Shown here in pieces: positions 58,326 through 64,000 of a stretch of 64,000 bases of DNA. The notes beneath the pieces were generated by a model. That model saw only the letters and a list, made by a program, of their open reading frames with translations. It had not been told where the DNA came from and made no database searches. Within the stretch, counting starts at the first letter, position 1. The number at the start of each line of letters is the position of its first letter. This DNA is from Eonycteris spelaea (lineage: Eukaryota; Chordata; Mammalia; Chiroptera; Pteropodidae), in contig PUFA01000086.1 in NCBI GenBank assembly GCA_003508835.1, forward strand, positions 620,001 through 684,000, given 5' to 3'. The position numbers and the translations under genes are program-made.

Positions 58326-58865
58326 GATAAACTCCTAATATATTTACTATATTCAGCTAGACACCAAATTATATTCATCTCTGTAGGAATAGTAAATTAA
58401 TAAAATGAAGTAGCTGAAGATTTTGAATAATCAAAGCTTATTTTCAATATTATTGAAAACCTTATAGAATTTTTAATGTGTAAAATCATGCATTATTTTA
58501 TCAGAGAAAAAATGTATTTCCCAATAAACTACAAGCAACTTTGATACTTAATGAATTGAAATGTGTCACACACAGAATTGTTGAGAAAAATATTCCCAAA
58601 AGTGAACGAAAAATGTTAAAAGGACCTCAATGTAATCTAATCTATATATACAGAGGTACTTTGGAATGATATGTTGTAGGATAGCTAGTGCTTACTATGT
58701 ATTGTATTTTTATATAATTTGCTAAGAACTGGATGAATTTTTTTAGGTAAGTAAAATAAAACTTAAATCAGCTTTGTGTTGTCTCCGAAGAAAGATTACA
58801 AAGATAACCTCTTAGATTTTTTAAGTCTAAATCTACTACTAAACACAGGTTTTATATGTATGTAT
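58326..58865. other. Unassigned AT-rich sequence
   Basis: Nothing recognised. Confidence 0.5.
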
Positions 58866-58945
58866 AACACACACACACACACACATTTACATACAGATAT
58901 ATATATATACATGTGTGTATATATATAAATACACACATAAACACA
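58866..58945. repeat. CA/TA compound microsatellite
   Basis: (CA)n at 58866-58884, then GATA/TATA/TGTG units and further CA-rich text. Confidence 0.93.
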
Positions 58946-59579
58946 CTCAAAATTATTCAATAGATAATGATGAAAGTATGTTGGCCATTTAAAGCTTTCA
59001 TCATTAGACTTTAGGTGATAGGGGAAAAAGTTTTAATAATCACCTTCATCATTCTGCTACATTATGGATTTATGAAGAAATCCAGCATATTTTGCTGACT
59101 TTAAAATGGTCTGTTATCTATAATTCTAAAATTATAATTTTAAATTTTATATATATTTTATGGTCTTCAGGAGTCTCAATCTCAGCAAATATTTTTTGGT
59201 ACTTTCTGTAACAGACCCCACCCTAGATGCATTTGTATAAATATTATTTTTAGATGAAATAAGAGAAATTACTAAGGTTCATCATAACTGAGACTTAAAG
59301 TATTCACTTTTTGACTTATGTCAGTTTCTTTTTGACTCAATAATCACTAGTGTTTTAGCCTGTTTCAAAGTGCAGAATTTGGGGAGACAAATTCCCCAAG
59401 TTTATAAACAAATTAATTCTGTCTTTCAGTCCTTTACTGCCACTTGCCTTTTCTCTGAAAGCAGTCATATAAAAGTGCGATGATGGAAAACTGTCATTCA
59501 AAGCAGAGGGCCTCTCTGCCTGGTTTTCCCAAAACAAAACCCCACAGACAGAGGAAACACAGAATCCAAATTACTTCCG
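58946..59579. other. Unassigned sequence
   Basis: No repeat recognised. A minus-strand open frame of 60 codons at 59355-59537 has no known motif. Confidence 0.5.
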
Positions 59580-59960
59580 AATCCAGTGAGCTTAACATAG
59601 CAGAGCAGACTGAAATGAGCTAATAAGTGTGGAAGGGATGGAGTCATTTTGTTTATATGCAGTGTATCAAGCAAGACAGTAACCCAGGCAATCTCATTTT
59701 AGCTCTGAACGCCACCTTTAGAGACACACTAGCACCTGGATCTTTAAGGGTTATGGACAGTTGATTTATTTCTTGGCAATTATTTAGATCTCTCCAAATT
59801 GTGTACTCTTTCTCCAAATCCATAACCTGCTCGATTGAAGGAATTTACAACTGTTTTATAGCTTAGTTTGAAACAGCCTCATAATTTCCATAGCAACAGA
59901 TTACCAGGTCACGTATTTTGGAACAAAATAAAGTTCCACTCCAGATTCAAAGTGATATGA
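59580..59960. other. Unassigned; possible conserved non-coding element
   Basis: Free of repeats and of even composition. It includes CAACTGTTTTATAGCTTAG, CCATAGCAACAG (an RFX-like X-box half) and GGTCACGT. It contains no open frame. This is an impression of regulatory DNA only. Confidence 0.25.
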
Positions 59961-61702
59961 CAGAATAATTCTGCAGTTAATGGAAACATGTAGAAATATA
60001 GAAGCAGTTATACTTTCCAAGACATATATATATATATACACATAATTTTAACTATACTCGTGTTCATTTTTATATTGATTCAGCTCTAAAGAGAAATCAA
60101 GTGATTGAAAAAATTGCATTAAAAATATGTACTGTCAGCCTGAGAAACAATATTCTTCTTTCTAATATTAAGGATAATGCTGATACAAGTAGGGCATAGT
60201 AAGAGAGTATAGATTATATTGGGGAATACCCTTTGCACATTGTTAAGGTATGAATATTATTTGTATATTATTTACCTACAGAGTCTCTTGCTCTAGTATG
60301 TTGAGCAAGCTGCTAGGTTTCAAATTGTCAGAAATTGCTGAAATATTAATCAATCTCTTATCAACAATTTTCATTAGTAGCATCTTCCTAGATTTGGCTT
60401 TCATAAAATTATATGTGAAAATAAAGAAAATACAAAATTCATAGGATTAACATAATTGATTCCCTTTGAAATTCTCAGACAATTCTGAAAGAATTAATGC
60501 ATATTAATTCCTGGGACATTTATAAAAAATATCCTGAGAAACAATAGAAATATGTAAATACTGAAACACTTAACACTGCTATATTAAATACCAACATAGT
60601 CAATAAGAAATTATAAGCTGAGCAAACATATTTCACTAAAATTACAGTGAGAATCCAGTCTCCTATATAGAGGTATGTTTATTACACATTATAATTAGAT
60701 GATATTATCATTTCATTTTCAAAACTTTTATCATTTTTATTCGGAGATACTCTATCTGAAGAAACAGTACTGCACATATATTCGCTTAATACTGAGTTCT
60801 AAAAATGTGCTAGGGAAAGTTGTAGGGATTGGCAATATGGTACTAAATAAGACCGGGATAGACAAAGCATGTAAAAGAACACATATTCCTCAAAATGAGT
60901 CTGGGTCGTAGAAAGAGGAAAAGAAAGGAAGGGAGTGTGTTGGATAAGAAAGTCCATGACATTATCAGTTTGCTCAATCCAGAATTTTCTCTTTGAATAG
61001 CTAGAACAAGTTAGTATCATTTTTCAATCATCTATTACTGCTGTTAGAATATTTGACTCTAACCATTAGTGATTGTAAGGATTGAAATACAGTTTGAGGA
61101 AAGTAACCGATATTCAGAGCAGATATCTCTCTCAGTTTCAATTAGATCAAACATTTAATATACTTCTTACTGAAAAGTAATAATTTATTATTTTCCCAAA
61201 CAATGTGTGCTCTTAAATAGTCCTAAACTGTTCCCCACAAAAATGAGAATTCAAAAAATTCTAGTAGTTTTTTTCAAAAATCAATGATAATCTCAGTTCT
61301 AGATTTTCTTCATTGTCAACCCTGGGACCTCCTATGACAAGGTCTGTGTACAAGATTAAGGCATAATAAAGCTCAGATTCTCATTCTTCATCTCAGAAGC
61401 AATTATTGTTACTATTTTCCCCTTCATATACCTGAGAATAATTCCACCTATTGTCATAGGTCTGGTACATAAATTATTTTCCTTACCCAAGGTGCAAAAT
61501 GTCTCTAATATATGATCTTAGACTTCTATTAAGAAGTGTGTGCCTCCAACATAATCATTTGGTGGTTTGGCTGTTCATCTATGAGACATGGATAATATGC
61601 TCCTTTCTAACGTAACATTGCACAGATTTCCAATTCATACATTTCTTAATAAACATTTAACCAGCATTTATCATTATTCAAAGAAGCTCATTGATAAATA
61701 TT
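59961..61702. other. Unassigned AT-rich sequence
   Basis: (TA)n at about 60024-60038. Open frames of 64-73 codons near 60250, 60699 and 60799 have no recognisable content. Confidence 0.5.
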
Positions 61703-61790
61703 GGAAGAAGGAGGAGATAGAGGAGAAGAGAGAGAGGAGGGGAAAGGGAAGGGGAGGAGTAGGAGGAGAAGAAAAAGGAAAAACGTAAAC
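61703..61790. repeat. Purine-rich GGA/GAA tract
   Basis: About 85 bp of almost pure purine (GGAAGAAGGAGGAG, GAGGGGAAAGGGAAGG). It borders the left end of the L1 segment. Confidence 0.9.
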
Positions 61791-61795
61791 AAAAA

Positions 61796-63308
61796 TAATA
61801 AAGTGACGATAACTATGTATCTATTGATAATCACTTTAAACGTAAATGGTTAAATGCTCCAATCAAAACACATAGGGTAGATGAATCGATAAGAAAACAA
61901 GACTTAACATATATGCTGTCTGCAGAAGACCAGCTTCAGATTGAAAAGACACACAAACTGAAATAAACAGAAAAAGATGTTTTATGCAAATGGAAACAAA
62001 CAAAAAAGCTAGGATAAAAGAGACTTTTAAACAAAGGTTATAATAAGAGACAGTAAAAGACATTTCATAAATAATAAAGGGATCAACCCAATAAGATGAT
62101 ATAACTCTTGTAAATTTTTATGCACTCACATAGAATATATTTTTAAATATATTAAAAATATTTGATGAACATAGAGGAGAAGAGATGAGCAGTAACATAG
62201 TCATATTAGGGAACTTTAACACCCCATTGATATCAATAAACAGATCTTCCAGATAGAAAATCAACAAGGAAACAGTAGCCTTAAATGCCACATTAGACTA
62301 GATGGGTTTAATCGATATACTTAGAGCATTTCACCCAAAGCAGCAGAATATATATTCTTTTTCAATGCAGCTGGAATTTTTTCCAAAACAGACACATGTT
62401 AGGCTACAAAAACAGGTTTCAATAAATTTAGAATTAAATCATCAATAAAGCATCTTCTCCCAACCACAATAGTATGAAACTAGAAACCAATTACAAGAAA
62501 AAAACTGGAAAACACAATACATGGAAACTAAATAACATGGTATTAAAACATAAATTAACAATAATAGCAAAGAGAGAAAAATTAAAAGATATTCTTAAAG
62601 ACAAATGAAAATGAAAACACAACCCTAAATCTATGGAACACAGCAAAATCATCTCCAAGATGCAAATTTACGCCAGTACGGCCTACCTCCAGAAATAACA
62701 AAAAATTTTTAAAATAAACAATACTAAGCTTCACTTAAAGAAATTAGAAAAAGAACAACAAAGCCAAAGTGAGTAGAAGGAAGGAAAACTAAAGAGCAGA
62801 GTAGAAATAAATGAACTGCAGTTTAAAAACAACCAAAAGATCAATGAAATCAAGAGCTGGTTCTTTGAAAGGATCAATAAAATGATAAACCTCCCACTAG
62901 ACTCAGAAAAAAAATTAATGAAAGAGAGGACCCAAACAAATGAAAAACAAAATGAGAAATGAAAAAGAAGTGACAGCTGATATCATAGATATAAAAAGAA
63001 TTATAAGAAAATACTGAACAATTATATTGCAACACATTAAGCAATCTGGAAGAAATTAGTAAATTCCTAGAAACATACAGTCTTCCAATACTGAATCAAG
63101 AAGAAACACATGAATTACTACTAACAAAATCAAATAGATAATCAAAAATTCCCAACAAACAGAAGTCCTGGACCAGAGGGATTCACATGTAAATTTTACC
63201 AAACATTCAAAGAAAAATTAACATCTGTCCTTCAAACTATTCCAAAAATGTCAAGAGGAAAGAAGACTCTTAAGTACATTTTATGAGACCACCATTACCC
63301 TGATTCCA

Positions 63309-63312
<4 letters not shown>
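61796..63312 (+). pseudogene. Old L1 (L1M/HAL1-like) ORF2: endonuclease to RT start, no 3' end
   Basis: Homology starts near CTATTGATAATCACTTTAAA, the 'MNIITLNVNGLN' start of the L1 endonuclease. It runs through ACACATAGGGTAGATGAATC, CTGTCTGCAGAAGACCAGCT, ATTAGGGAACTTTAACACCC and GTTAGGCTACAAAAACAGG, then the linker (AGAAATAAATGAACTGCAGT, GAGCTGGTTCTTTGAAAGGA). It stops at the start of the reverse transcriptase (CCTGGACCAGAGGGATTCAC, then GACCACCATTACCCTGATTC). The endonuclease catalytic words are degenerate and stops are frequent. The remainder of ORF2 and the 3' UTR are missing, cut at a (GA)n. L1 copies normally lose their 5' end, so a missing 3' end implies a later deletion or rearrangement. 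Confidence 0.85.

Positions 63313-63313
<1 letters not shown>

Positions 63314-63362
<49 letters not shown>
63314..63362. repeat. (GA)n microsatellite at the L1 break
   Basis: About 24 GA units with one AA shift near 63344. It lies exactly where the L1 homology ends. Confidence 0.97.
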
Positions 63363-64000
63363 TAGGCAACATACTCTTGGTGACATAAACAAATCTTAAC
63401 ATTTTCTCCAGGCATTTGGTTCTAAGTGCATTTTTGCATAATTAAATGAAATGTTTTTACTTTAGAAACACTTCCAGGGGAAAAAATACATATATACAGA
63501 TTGTCCAGAGGTCCAAGCATTGATGGGTGTTTGGTTTAATTCATTTCTTAGAGTCTTACAATTCTGCGCTCCTTTAACTATACAATTCTAATATTTTCTA
63601 GGTTGCCAATTTTTATGAAACAGTATATTCAGCAATAACTTAATGATCGTACATGATTAACATTTTTAAAATTTATTTGTACGCTTAGAATTATTTCAGT
63701 TAAAAGTAACTAAACTTTATAGTCACATGAGAGAAAGAGATGAATATAATCCGTTTTTCTCAAAATAGTAGTTTTAAAACTGTACTCTCTTTGGAACAAG
63801 GTTCTTTTTTTCATTTTTTAAAGTTTCATTTGCAATCCTGTCTAGCATTTATAGGCATATTTCAATGGACTTCAAATTGTTAAGGAAGCTTAACTATAAA
63901 TTCTTCAAAGATTAAGTGCATCTTCATAATTCTTAATTCATCAAGGCAGTAAGATAGGTAACCAATAGAAATGATGAAATTATTATGAGAATACCAGTTA
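63363..64000. other. Unassigned AT-rich sequence
   Basis: No L1 homology resumes after the (GA)n. Nothing else recognised. Confidence 0.5.

Overview
The window is AT-rich mammalian nuclear DNA with no credible protein-coding gene. It is built from old interspersed repeats (MIR, L2, L1, DNA-transposon MITEs, LTR fragments), many dinucleotide microsatellites, and long unassigned sequence between them. It looks like a gene desert or the inside of a very large intron. The longest open frames are about 100-140 codons. They are antisense to L1, low-complexity, or about what chance gives in DNA this AT-rich. MIR and L2 establish a mammal. I see no Alu, rodent B1/B2, bovine BovA, carnivore SINEC or equine ERE. 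The L1 3' ends resemble those I know from laurasiatherian genomes, and the copy ending near 39105 (AATAAATTTAATAAAA type) is most like bat L1s. The order is therefore a low-confidence guess.

Layout. 1-10 kb: MIR and L2 scraps, one 317-bp Tigger-type MITE with its TA target duplication (1957-2273), and compound microsatellites at 3676, 4583 and 6816. 10-22.5 kb: L2 and MIR fragments, including an L2 reverse-transcriptase segment (11874-12365), a (CA)n, a hAT-type MITE (about 20625-20875), and a stretch with LTR-like promoter and polyadenylation spacing (22240-22500) just after a 13-G run. 26.6-27.6 kb: a complete 5'-inverted (twin-primed) L1 insertion between 12-bp target-site duplications. 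30.5-31.1 kb: an L1 3' end. 35.3-35.9 kb: microsatellites plus an old LTR. 37.4-39.1 kb: the 3' end of L1 ORF2 and its 3' UTR. 39.5-41.6 kb: a 58-bp direct duplication, 57/58 identical, whose second copy interrupts an antisense L2. 42-44.1 kb: a (TGG)n(TG)n tract, an ERVL-like LTR and a GC-rich patch. 46-47.1 kb: L2 pieces, (GAT)n and a roughly 500-bp pyrimidine-rich tract. 47.2-60 kb: mostly unassigned, with three stretches that look like possible conserved non-coding elements, more MIRs and another LTR-like repeat. 61.7-63.4 kb: an L1 ORF2 segment from the endonuclease to the start of the reverse transcriptase, lacking its 3' end and bordered by purine repeats.

I found no gene system, CRISPR array, tRNA or rRNA. 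The observations most worth following are the 58-bp templated duplication, the twin-primed L1 with its target duplication, microsatellites that grew at the same internal site of two L1 copies, and the LTR-like element at 22.2-22.5 kb. All repeat names come from memory of consensus sequences; no alignment was run.
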